Source: Puccinia triticina
Lineage: Eukaryota; Basidiomycota; Pucciniomycetes; Pucciniales; Pucciniaceae
Length of the DNA: 64,000 nt
Direction of reading: 5' to 3'
Assembly: GCF_026914185.1 (NCBI RefSeq)
Contig: NC_070558.1
Location: 620,001 to 684,000, forward strand
A model generated the notes under the pieces. That model saw nothing but the letters and a program-made list of their open reading frames with translations, did not search any database and was not told where the DNA came from. This document shows positions 35,317 through 45,516 of the stretch, in pieces. Position 1 is the stretch's first letter; each line of letters opens with the position of its first letter. The translations under genes were made by a program, and so were the position numbers.

Positions 35317-35788
35317 TAAATGATTAGTATATATAGAATATGTAAAAATTGTATCCCAGGCAGGTTGTAACCATAAGGCTATGTACCAGATTTGTATCAA
35401 GATGTATATGTTGAGTGATAGAACTCCGGAAAGAGTTCTAGGTCCCGTGCACAATGCTGAGAGCACTGAAGAATATTGAGGCTCTTACGGCCCAGATGGC
35501 TGAGCTTAAATATTGCAACATTTCACATTTGATTGAGGGTGACCGCTGCTGGTTTGCTTACACTGCTTGCTTGTTTTGGAAATTAGGCAACTCTTACCAG
35601 CCAAATTGGCTTGAGCTTGTAAAGTCAAAACCTTAAATGCTCTGCTGGTTTGAACTTTTTGTGTTGCTGAAGAATTTCAGATGTACTGAACTTTCCTAAC
35701 ACAATAGAGGGGCCCTCTTGATGAATCAGAGATAATTGTGTTGAGTAACTCATGTCATTTGGGGCTGAGAGTTGCAAGTGTCTTGGGA

Positions 35789-35913
35789 GGGTCCAGATGG
35801 CCTAGCGGTAACCATCACCCACGGAAGCTTGGTGTCTCCCCTGCAAAAACATAGTATAAATTAATCACTTTGAAAAGAGTGACGAGTCCGGTGTTCAAAT
35901 CCTGGTGGACCCA
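35789..35913 (+). tRNA. tRNA-like sequence, probably a pseudogene or tRNA-derived repeat
   Basis: The 5' end GGGTCCA pairs with TGGACCC at the 3' end. An A-box-like TGGCCTAGCGG and a B-box-like GTGTTCAAATCC are present, and a TGG/CCA D-stem is possible. The T-stem is poor and about 50 extra bases lie where the anticodon arm should close, so it may be intron-containing, decayed or SINE-like. I would not assign an anticodon. Confidence 0.35.
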
Positions 35914-35983
35914 ACTCCTGGCCGCTACCACTTCCGCGCTTGGACAACTACACACCACCCATTCAACCTTCAACCCACTTATA

Positions 35984-36205
35984 GGGGGATTCAAAGTTGG
36001 CCATCCACGACTTGCATGCACTTTTGCAAGTTGGTGTTCAAGGCTTTTATTGAACACCAGATTTTAAAAAAACATTCAAGCAGGCTTAGGGGGTGTAGTG
36101 CAGTGTGGCTTGCATGCACTTTTGCAACTTGGTGTTCAAGAATGAACTTGAACACCGACTTGCAAAAGTGCATGCAAGTTGCATCTGGCCAACTTTGAAA
36201 CCCCC
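35984..36205. mobile_element. 222-bp MITE with TA target duplication (mariner-like)
   Basis: Inverted ends GGGGGATTCAAAGTTGGCC and GGGGGTTTCAAAGTTGGCC flanked by TA on both sides. Inside, the motif TGCATGCACTTTTGCAA occurs three times, twice direct and once inverted. Confidence 0.75.
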
Positions 36206-36559
36206 TATTTTGTCCTCTTGACATATATAAAAACTTTTCAATTTCAACACCCGTTACCCAATTGAATCAGCCTGAAAAATGGTTGCACCCCATCCACCCC
36301 ACAAACCCACATCACAACTCATTGTCCCTAGTTGTTAAGATTACCACATCCTCTACAGAACTTGGCCCCATAGAAACAAGTACTGAAAAAACAAAACTAC
36401 AAACATAAAATAACAAAAAATGCTTGTAGGTAGATAACATCATATTCATAGTGTGCAATGCCAAAGGCAAAATATTTACACTTTTTTTTTAAAAAAAAAA
36501 AGTGTCTTGGGGCTAGAGGCATCCTTGTGCGATACAAGTTGGTTCAGTAACCCTTGCCC

Positions 36560-36701
36560 TAAAGGAAACCAGAATGTGGTTCGCGGTAGGATAGATAATT
36601 TCATGTATATAAAGAGGAAGACTATTTATGTACATGCAATTATCTAAGCACAAAAGGGGTCTAGGAGAGAAAACTCGCTGTAACCTCACTGGGTTACAAC
36701 A
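36560..36701 (-). repeat. 3' LTR of the copia element
   Basis: 142 bp. On the element strand it begins TGTTGTAACC and ends CCTTTA, so it is TG...TA rather than TG...CA. It contains a TATATAAAGAGG stretch on the plus strand. Confidence 0.9.
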
Positions 36702-36716
36702 CTCCCCCCTCTCCTA
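36702..36716 (-). other. Polypurine tract
   Basis: On the element strand the sequence reads TAGGAGAGGGGGGAG directly before the 3' LTR. It includes the gag-pol stop codon. Confidence 0.85.
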
Positions 36717-39700
36717 GGCTCCGGACATAATCCTCCCCCGGAATCTTTCAAAAGGCTCTTTACCCAAAGCCTTGGTGAACACGTCAGCTAATTGATCCGC
36801 CGTGGGTACCCAGGTTAACTGAGTCTTGGCCTCAAACAGCGCCTGGTTTGTGAGGTAAAATTCACGGTCAACGTGCCGTACACGTTTGTTTGCCGAGCCG
36901 TCCGTGCTTACCCGGATGGCGGCTTTGTTGTCACAAAACAGGTGACCTGTGAAGTCCCTCTTGAGAATGTCAGTCAGAAGATGCTTTACCCACAGGACAT
37001 GCCTGGTTCCAATTCCCAGTGCCATATACTCAGCCTGGCACGTTGAGGCTGCAATTGTCGCAAAACGCCGCGATGCCCAAAGAACTGGGCAGCCGTAGAA
37101 GCTGATGAGTATACCATATGTTGACCGTCCAAGTTCCCCGCCCCATGACGCGTCACAAAAACATTTCAACGCTTTCTTACTCTCTTCGGGAACTAGATCC
37201 AGTTTCAGGTCCCTCGATCCAGCCAAGTAACCAACCAGATGCTTGACTCCTTTCCAGTGATTTACACCTGGTTTTGCCGAAAAACGCGCTAAAAGGTTAA
37301 CAGCAAATGCAATGTTGGGTCTAGTACCTACTGCCAGAAAACTGAAGGCTCCCAGGATGGAACAAAAGAGTGTCAAATCCTTCTCGCATCCGTTTGGATC
37401 CGTCACAAGCTCCAGTGAAGGAGGGAGTGGCATCCGGGTGATCAGCGCATTGTCCCAATGCTCGCGCAGAATCTGATCAATGAGTTTTGGCTGCCGGAGA
37501 TGGAAACCTTTACTGGACCTTTGAACCTGTAGCCCGACAATCGACTCAATGCCATCCGTCCATTTGATTTCCAAAACGCCTTTCAAACCCGCCTCCAATC
37601 GCCGCAGTAGTCCATCCGAAGACCCAGTCACGATTCCATCGTCGACGTGGATCCAAATGATCCCGGTTTCCGCCGCATGCTGTAATGTATATAAGCTATT
37701 ATCATATTGGCTAGCTTTGTAACCCAAACCTGTAAGAATTCCTTTCAGGTGGAGCCACCAGCACCACGCTGCCTGCTTAGTCCCATACAGGGCCTTATGC
37801 AGCTTCATGGCATATCCCGGCGGAAGATCCAGTCCTTCAGGGGCCTTTACCCAGACCTCCTCGTCAATCGGCGAGTTGAGGTACGCTGCTACAAAATCAA
37901 AAGACCGGACCGGCCAATTGAACTTCGCCGCCAAGGTGAAGAGCAATCGCATAGAGACAAATGTCGCAGTTGGCGCAAAAGTCTTGTTGAAATCGTATCC
38001 CTCTACTTGTGTAAAACCCTTTGCGACATAACGCGCTTTCCAGCGCACAACCTCCGATTCGTCATTCATCTTCTCAGCAAACACCCAACGACTGTCCAGC
38101 GGCTTCCTGTTGGCCGGGCACGGGAGCGCTGACCAGACCTTCATGCGCATCAGATTGCCGAGTTCTTCCTTGATAGCCATCTTCCACTTGTCCCACACAG
38201 GGGATTTCATTGCCTGCCTATACGTCTTTGGAACCGTGGCTGCAAAAAAGGAACATTCCTGTAGGAGTTTGTCCACGACAAGTTCTTGCTCCTGTACCTG
38301 TAAGTCCGCACTGAAGTCACCCAGCGTCAGTCTGTTCATGATGAAATTCAGCTTGTTCTTCTCTCCCGGTGGGACAGCGGGAGGATCAGTAATGGGATCC
38401 TTGACCAACAGGGTCTTCATCGGTGGGACAGGTAAGTTACTCAACGTCTTGTATTCTGCCGGTCGTGAGTTGCGCCACTTCACTACCGCTGAGGCAACCA
38501 ATCTGTTCGCCGCGGGAACCCAGAAAATCCAGCCCTTGCTGTCATCGCAGTTCGCCACCACGCGCCCTTCGAGCGCCCTCTCATCCAGTTTCTTCCGCTG
38601 CTCCACTGGAATGTGGATGAAACCTGTCTTGCCGAAGATCCTAGTTGTATCAAAAACTGGTTTCCTACTGAAGAAAGCTTCCCATGGAGATCTGTTGCCA
38701 CTTGTCTTGTTAGGTAGTTTATTCAGTGTGTCACTCGCCCAGATGTAACTAAAGCCCCAGAAAGACTTATCCAGCTTGCTGTCGATCAGAAGAGTGCGCC
38801 CCATGTCATTCAGCGTCCTATTGTACCGCTCAATTGCCCCATTCTGATAATGGTGGTATGGAAGCGCCCGTTCAGCAGTTATGCCCCGGTCTACTAGGAA
38901 ATCAAGGAAAAATTTGCTGTTAAATTCCCCGCCATTGTCGCTGCGGATCGTTTTCACCCTGTCGCCCGTGATCAACTCCCAGCGCTTGATGGTCGCGATC
39001 AGCAGACCACATGATTGATCCTTAGTCTTCATAACCTTTGCTTTGGAGTACCCGGTACCGAGATCCCACACTGTGAGCACAAACGACCCCCCATTGAAAG
39101 TCGGCACTTGGAACAGACCTATAATATCGCAGGAGATGATAGAAAGCCTGTTGATAACCCGGTCAGTACTCCCTAGTTGGTTTGTCAGTACACTCTTGCT
39201 GATAGCGCAATTCACGCATTTGATACTACCAGGTGGGAGGACTCTTGGTAGTCCAATAACCTGGCCAAGTTTACACATATGTCTTATGGTCCTCAGGCTA
39301 GCTTGACCAAAAACACGATGCCAATATACCAGTGTTTTTTCATTTGTCGTCAGCTCCTTGCCATCAAAACTCTCAGCTTCTGGCACATCGACTGGGATCA
39401 CAAAAGGAGGTTTTATTTGCAGGCGCTCTGGGGTAGAAACAGGACAAAAAGAAACGACAGGTCTGGTTCTCAGGGGAATAACAGGAGGGATAGGGCACGC
39501 GATCGTGGCAGGGTTGGTCAAAGGTTTCGGGAACACCCATTTATTCTGGTGTTTGACGAAAGGACATGAGAAGAGATGCTTTTTGTCTTTTCCAAAAATC
39601 TCATAGGAGTCACGTTCTACGTCATACGTAAAGTAACAGTCAGCTTTTCTGATCGCAGCTAGCGAGATCAAAGTCGTCCTTGCTAGCTTACAGTATAGCA

Positions 39701-41255
39701 CCCCATGGATAGTAACCCGTTGGTTGTCAGCGCCACTGAACTGCAGGTCGCCTTGGCCTGTGATATAGGTGGCATTTACTTTGGTGGCTACTTTAAGAGG
39801 AATGGGGACGGGTAATGAGTGGAAGTTGAAGAAAAAACTGCGGTCACCACAGAGGTGGTGAGACGCACCAGAATCCACAATGGGAGCACCATCGGCCATG
39901 TCAATGTCGATTTGGCCAAAGTGTAGATCCGCCAGATCGTCGGCCAAGTCTCCCAGTTCCACAATGCTGGCACCTCCCCCAGAGTCATTGCCGGAGGCTC
40001 CCACATCTGCCATCCTCGCGCTGGCAGGGGTCGGTCTGCCCATCGGATTTTGACTTTGATGCGCCTGATCAACCCGCTGAAGTCGATATTGAGGCCGATA
40101 AGAATTGCCTCTCTGGCGTTCAAAACTTCCCTGCTGAGGACCAGGTTGTTGGCCCGTGGCTTGTTGGAACTGCCGGCCAGGAGGGGTCACAGTCGGGTAG
40201 GTCCCTACTGAACCGGCTGGCGCCACAATTGGATAGAAAGGCTGGAAACCGGATTGTTGAGTGACCGGGTACCGATTGTATGGGCGAACAACCGGAGGAC
40301 CCCTATTGAAGTTGCAGGGTTGTTGGCCGGACTGTCGGAGTTGGTGGTCTGGGGATCTGCAAAGAAAACAAACACCCGCCTGCATCGCTTGAAAATCCGC
40401 CGCATCCGGCATGTTGTCAAGATTCATCGGTGCTGCAGGGATTGCCGCATTCAGCCTTTCAGGCTGCATGTTCGTCGTCGCCGCCTCCGCCCTCATCGCT
40501 AAAGGGGTCGCCTGCACCCCAGCCCGGTCTGGGCCTCGCGCCTCAGCTTGATTCCGCATGTTCGAGCAAACCTGCCCAATCGTCCTGACAATGGTGTTGA
40601 AGTTGTCCACTGTTTTGGACCTTGATCGGCTCATTGACAGCTCCACTTGCCGGTCCACTTCGTCCATTAGCTCCGGGTCCGAGCCGAGGCCGTTTTGTAG
40701 GATCAGCCCAGCAATTTCATCCCGCGTCAAGCTGATATTCATCCTGCGTAGCTCGTCCAATTTGTCATTGATGGCGTTGCTAATCGTACCTGTTGTAGGA
40801 TGATCGCGAATGTTGAAGCGCAACAGTCGTCGAAAGGCTGCAATCTGGCCACCGCGGCTGATGACATTGAACCGGAGTCGGATTTCTGCGAACATCCCAT
40901 ACACTGTTGTGAAGCGACTAAGGGAGCGCCTGAGAGAACGATCCACAGACAATAGGAGAATCGATCTTGCAATACGCTCGTGAAGGGGACTGGTGGATTG
41001 ATACATAAGATAATCCGGGTCGTTGATGGCGTCACGCAGTCGCTCCTTGATGAAGTCGCCCCAAGCGCCAAAATTGCTCCCGTCAGCAAGCAGTCAATCT
41101 TCATCTCTGATCTGGCCTGTGATGGCCGATATGATGCCGGCCGCATTTCTGTCGTCCGCGATATTTATCTGCGCTGGCAGTCTCGGAGGGGGAACAGGGG
41201 GATCCACTGCACCCTTGACATTCGGATCGTTGGCGGCAACGTTGTTGCGGTTCAT
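36714..41255 (-). CDS. copia gag-pol polyprotein (one in-frame TGA at codon 54)
   Basis: The frame runs from the ATG at 41255 to the TAG at 36714, about 1513 codons, broken only by TGA at 41094-41096. Just after it comes LLADGSNFGAWGDFIKERL, the usual start of copia gag homology, so the true protein should span the stop. Counting from the later ATG at 41006, the domains are as follows. Gag comes first, with a weak Cys/His knuckle (CFLCRSPDH). The aspartic protease DSGASHH is near 375 and the HHCC pre-integrase motif near 575. The integrase has D, IRSDNGGEF and E (about 625-740). The reverse transcriptase includes FDFVAAYLNSP and the HVDD active site near 1118. RNase H has CDASWGG and CDNKAA near 1285-1390. 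The TGA is best explained as CGA to TGA. Confidence 0.9.
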
Positions 41256-41920
41256 GATGTTTTGGATCAAGGAAAAGAAAGAGGGGGTGGTTGTGAAAAG
41301 GAAAGATGGGAAAAAAGAATTGAAGTCAAGGGAAAATAGGAGAGAGGTGCTTGGGAAAAACTGATGTTGAGAATAATTGGAAATGGAGGTTCGGGGAAAA
41401 AAGGAAAGGGAATAGGGTTTTTTTATTTATTTTTTATGTATTTTAATCAGAGGACGAAGTGAACTGGAGAGGAAAGGAAAGGTGTAAGTATATGGAAATA
41501 CAGTAGATACGTTCTAAGAGGAAAGAAGGTTTGGATTGACAGGGGTAAAGAGGGCAGAGGTAAAAGAAAAAATTGATGATTGGTATTGGCGAAGACAAGA
41601 AAATCCAGAGAAGGGTCGGCCACGTGTTGATATTCGTGAAAACTCTTTTCAGCCCTTGAACTCAGCGTCCTGAGTCAAGATATACACTCAGATAGCGAGT
41701 CCTTGTGTAGCTTATTTGGAGAAATGAGAACAGAGGACTTTCAGAGTTCGGAGAGTTTAGGATAAGAGGATAGAGAAAACGTGATTTGTTTTGGATGATG
41801 ATCAATCGATCTTCCGCGAAGAGAGATAGAGACACAGACAGAGACTGTAGTAGAAACCTTAGATGTAGAGAGACAAAAGAGGAGAATGATAACGTTTGGA
41901 TCCTTTAGACGAGAATTTGA

Positions 41921-41932
41921 GGGCTCATAACC
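41921..41932 (-). other. Primer binding site matching the iMet tRNA anticodon arm
   Basis: The 12 bases touching the 5' LTR read GGGCTCATAACC on the plus strand. This is the universal anticodon stem-loop of initiator tRNA-Met (positions about 29-40). The element would thus be primed by a 5' half-tRNA, as known for Drosophila copia. Confidence 0.75.
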
Positions 41933-42074
41933 TAAAGGAACCCAGAATGTGGTTTGCGGTAGGATAGATAATTTCATGTATATAAAGAGGAAGACTATTT
42001 ATGTACATGCAATTATCTAAGCACAAAAGGGGTCTAGGAGAGAAAACTCACTGTAACCTCACTGGGTTACAACA
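41933..42074 (-). repeat. 5' LTR of the copia element
   Basis: 142 bp, three differences from the 3' LTR (A/C, C/T and G/A), flanked outside by TGCCC. Confidence 0.9.
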
Positions 42075-42104
42075 TGCCCGCGCAAGGTCCGAAGTTGTGT
42101 TTCC

Positions 42105-42113
42105 AACACATCC
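42105..42113. repeat. Left 9-bp target site duplication of the DUF6589/RecQ transposon
   Basis: AACACATCC; the same nine bases follow the right end at 48305-48313. Confidence 0.85.
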
Positions 42114-42225
42114 CTAACTTAACACAAGTCCCCCTGGTGGGAGGCTCGCTGTGGCTGGCCGCGAAGCGGCCCCTCCCGCAGGGAGGGACTTGCATATTAT
42201 CCCCCAATTTCATAGGGGAGCAGAA
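42114..42225. repeat. Left terminal inverted repeat of the 6.2-kb transposon
   Basis: About 112 bp starting CTAACTTAAC and ending GGGGAGCAGAA. It contains a strong hairpin GGGAGG...GGCCGCGAAGCGGCC...CCTCCC. Confidence 0.75.
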
Positions 42226-42606
42226 AGTTCCAAATGGCTGTAAGCTTTTTTAACTTTTTAATAGCTCTGCCTTCAACACCTCCAAAGGTCTGAGCCACAG
42301 CTTTCTGACCCTTTGGCATCTCCTCTACAATTCTGTCTCCTCAGAATTTTTGTATCACCATCACTCTATTTTTAATAAATTTTCGAAAAGTGACCTCTCA
42401 AGAAATGGATCTGCACAAGGATTCACAAGGCTGTATTCCTTGTAGATCCTGTGGATCCAGAAATCTGCATGCTTTCTAGGTTTCATGTAGATTCTTGACA
42501 CGTTGTATGTACATATGTTCATAAGGCTTCCCTCTGGCCAGCTCTGACCGGACACCTTCATCAACTTCAGCATCAAACCCGTCAAAGTACAGATACTACT
42601 CAAAGC

Positions 42607-45502
42607 ATGCTACCAGCAAATTTGTCCAAACCAGTAACAGTCCCAGAACACGTCAGGCTGATGAGCATCTGCCAAGTAATCCAAGAAAATGGCCTTACCC
42701 CAAAGAAATTTCTGCTTGCCTTTCTGAAAAACAGACATCCCGCTCTTGCGGATCGACGAAGACTGTGGCCTGTAACAGGATTGGATTCTACCATCGAGCT
42801 TGTGCGCACAATAGCGGATCAATTGAAGAATAAACCCGAGGCGCAAGGAGCATGGGAAGCATTTATCCTCAAGGAAGTAAGTCTGTTGCAGCCAGATCCC
42901 TTTCTGAGAGTTTTGAACCTGAAATCAGAATTGCCATCAGGCTATCCACATTGTTGGTTCCAAGTCCCCGCCTCGAGGTCATCATCCCCAGGGCTGCTAT
43001 CAAAGCAGCAGTACTGTCACGGCCAATTTCTTTAGTGAAAATGCAAAGAAGCACAACAACGACTGACTTGTGGCAAGTATGCCATTTCTGCATAAGCTTC
43101 TATCGTCGGTGCTGCACAACAACATTCCGGACAGCACTCCTGCTGATGATATTCAGCTGCTTTCCGTGGAAGAAGACCCGATTGAAGTGCGAGCCTTGGA
43201 TGTGGAGGAAATTGCGTACGGAAAACCCAGCAATCCAAATGTTTACAAAAACAAGAGACTTGCTAATGTGAGTAAGCCTGTACTAGTAGAATATCCTAAC
43301 TTGCTCTTGGCTAACAAGCTGTTTTTTTATTAACAGATTGCCCAAATGGTCTGCAGTGTCATCGCTTTTGCTCGCAATCGTCGATGTAATGGGTTCCAGC
43401 TTCGAAACGGTATTCAATTCCTTGCTTGCGGGGTGTCCGAGAGAGTTAACCAATACCTCAATTACTATGGTCTGGGATGTTGCCGACTGACGGCAGTGGA
43501 AGCGCTGCAAACACTATCCACGGAGGCCCAGTCAAACCTCGGCAAATCTTTTAGGAGCACACTGGCTCAGCAAATCTCTCCAATCATCTGCATAGACAAC
43601 CTCGACATTGAGCAACATGTTCATACACAATCCGTAGGCCACCGTACCCGAATGTTCCATGGAACATGGGGATATGCACATTTCCCTCCGGCCGATCTCC
43701 TCAAAACGTTGGACCCATCGGAGCTCACTGTGAATAGTTTCAATGAAGCAATGAAAAAAGTTTCATCATTCCAAATTGAGCTTCACATGTTTCTCCCAAC
43801 TCGAGACTCTGAAAATACTTATAAGGATGTTTGGACCAGTCAGATTGCCCGTGTCATGAACTGGTACATTGCGGCACCTGATGTTGCATCCCAGGCTATT
43901 CGTCTAGATCCCCCACCTGTTGAGAAAATATCTGCAACACCTCCCGACATCAAGATGCTTAAACTCATGGATGCACCAGAGAACAGCGCCGAGGGGATAG
44001 GCCAAGTCCTTGATGCCATTTTAATTCAAACCGGACTTAAGGCGGAGGAATTTTTTGGTCGGTTGCAGCTGATGGATGGGGATTTAGCTACGTGCCGCAA
44101 CTTCAACTGTCTCCGATCCCTCCGCACTCCAAGTGGATATGCACAGCACAGCCTGGAAAACATTTCGTTCCAGCTTGGCGCATCCCATACGCTATGGAAT
44201 ATTGCCAACAGTATATTTAAGACTCATTTTGGCAATAACCAAAATTCGTTGGACACGGGGGCTTGGCGATGTTTGGAAGCTCTAGGGGTCCCACCCTCGA
44301 AAGCGCTCCCAAAAAAGGATTTCTCACTCATGATCAAACATATGGAGCAGGTCCACAAAGCAACAATATTGTACGGTTTGAAGTAAGTTCTGAATGCTGC
44401 AATCTGATGATTGGGTTTGGGTTAATAATGTTGTCTTGCTTGTGATCAGAAAAATCATGAATGCCCAAGAGGACCGGATCGTCGAGTTTAGTGAATCAAA
44501 TCCCGTCCAAAGATGAAAACTGATCGATGGAACACCATCATTGAAGAATTCTACACTCAACATTGCACCGGTGACGCCCGAAACAAAGCAGCCCAACTGA
44601 AATCACCCAAACTCCACAATATACTTATACGACTACAAGAGTTCTCCACTGTGATTGAGGCAAACCGAGCAATGAAGGCAGGTGATATTGGCCGACTCCT
44701 GATCATATGGAAGACTTGGAGTGTGATGTCCCAGTCTCTAAAAGGTCTTCGGAACTACTCCACCTATCTGCCGCAGTTGGTGTTGATGATGACACAACTG
44801 CTACCTCCTTCCCCCGCAAAACTTTTGCGCCATTTGCTCCTATTCTCACCCAGCGGACGCGACAACCACTTTGTTGCCAAGGACTTCTACTTAGAAATTC
44901 AAAACTACTTGTTGAAATTCTTGTTTAATCAGACGGGTACCGGGACTCAAATTGATCGATTAAAAAACTTATACTCATTGAATGTTCATCTTGTAAGCAC
45001 TAATTTTGTTTCATCTCATTCTCAAGCTCTAATGAACTGTTTGGGGTTTCAGCTCCGCGATATGATGCACTCTATTCGCCGGGACACTGGCGCTGCTGTT
45101 TTCACACAATCACACAAAAACATCATGACTGCAAAGTCATTGAATGTCTTCATGCAAATGGCGAATAACTATGATATATTTGATGATGATAAATGTATCA
45201 ATGAAAAGGATGGATTGATCACAGGATACGATGGAAATGACGGGGAAAGTGCAACCGAAAAAAGCAATGAAACAGACGAGGAAGATGGTAAAGATGTAAC
45301 CAAAGGAGGTGAACCTTGTAACACATTGAAGCGTGTTGGGAACTCATATCTTTTGGGGTTTAAAAAGCTTCAAATTGAAATTACAAAAGACCCGAGATTG
45401 GATCGATTCAAGCGGAACATGCCTCTCAACGGCCATTTGCGCGACAAAGACGATGATGAGGTTCTGGACCCAGCCGAAGATTTTCCACGTTATGAGATCT
45501 GA
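42607..45502 (+). pseudogene. DUF6589 protein of the 6.2-kb transposon (two disabling lesions)
   Basis: The reconstructed exons are 42607-42876, 42929-43267, 43337 to about 44382, about 44450-44992 and 45053-45502. The N-terminal exons read like this basidiomycete family (PPRGHHPQGCYQSSSTVTANFF, then MPFLHKLLSSVLHNN). The core has CIDNLDIEQHVHTQSVG, MFHGTWGYAH, MDGDLATCRNFNCLR and SLENISFQLGASHTLW, and the tail is acidic. Lesion one is TGA at 43064-43066 (GAC TGA CTT), probably from CGA. Lesion two is a one-base frameshift near 44505-44513, before MKTDRWNTIIEEFYTQH. Otherwise the frame is well preserved, so decay is recent. DUF6589 has no proven function. The three conserved acidic positions (IDN, GDL, LEN) would fit an RNase H-fold nuclease or transposase, which is a guess. 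Confidence 0.75.
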
Positions 45503-45516
45503 TACATTTCTTGCAA

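Larger units (their letters stand above)
36560..42074 (-). mobile_element. Full-length Ty1/copia LTR retrotransposon
   Basis: It is transcribed on the minus strand. Two 142-bp LTRs (41933-42074 at the 5' end, 36560-36701 at the 3' end) differ at only three positions. The 5-bp sequence TGCCC flanks both ends (36555-36559 and 42075-42079). A primer site abuts the 5' LTR and a purine tract abuts the 3' LTR. The internal region carries one long gag-pol frame in copia order: gag, protease, integrase, reverse transcriptase, RNase H. The high LTR identity implies a recent insertion. The only lesion I found is one TGA near the start of gag. Confidence 0.93.

Noticed and set aside
41094..41096. Programmed TGA readthrough or selenocysteine in the copia gag
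   Set aside because: TGA codons of the same type also break the helicase, DUF6589 and CCT6, so mutation of CGA is simpler.
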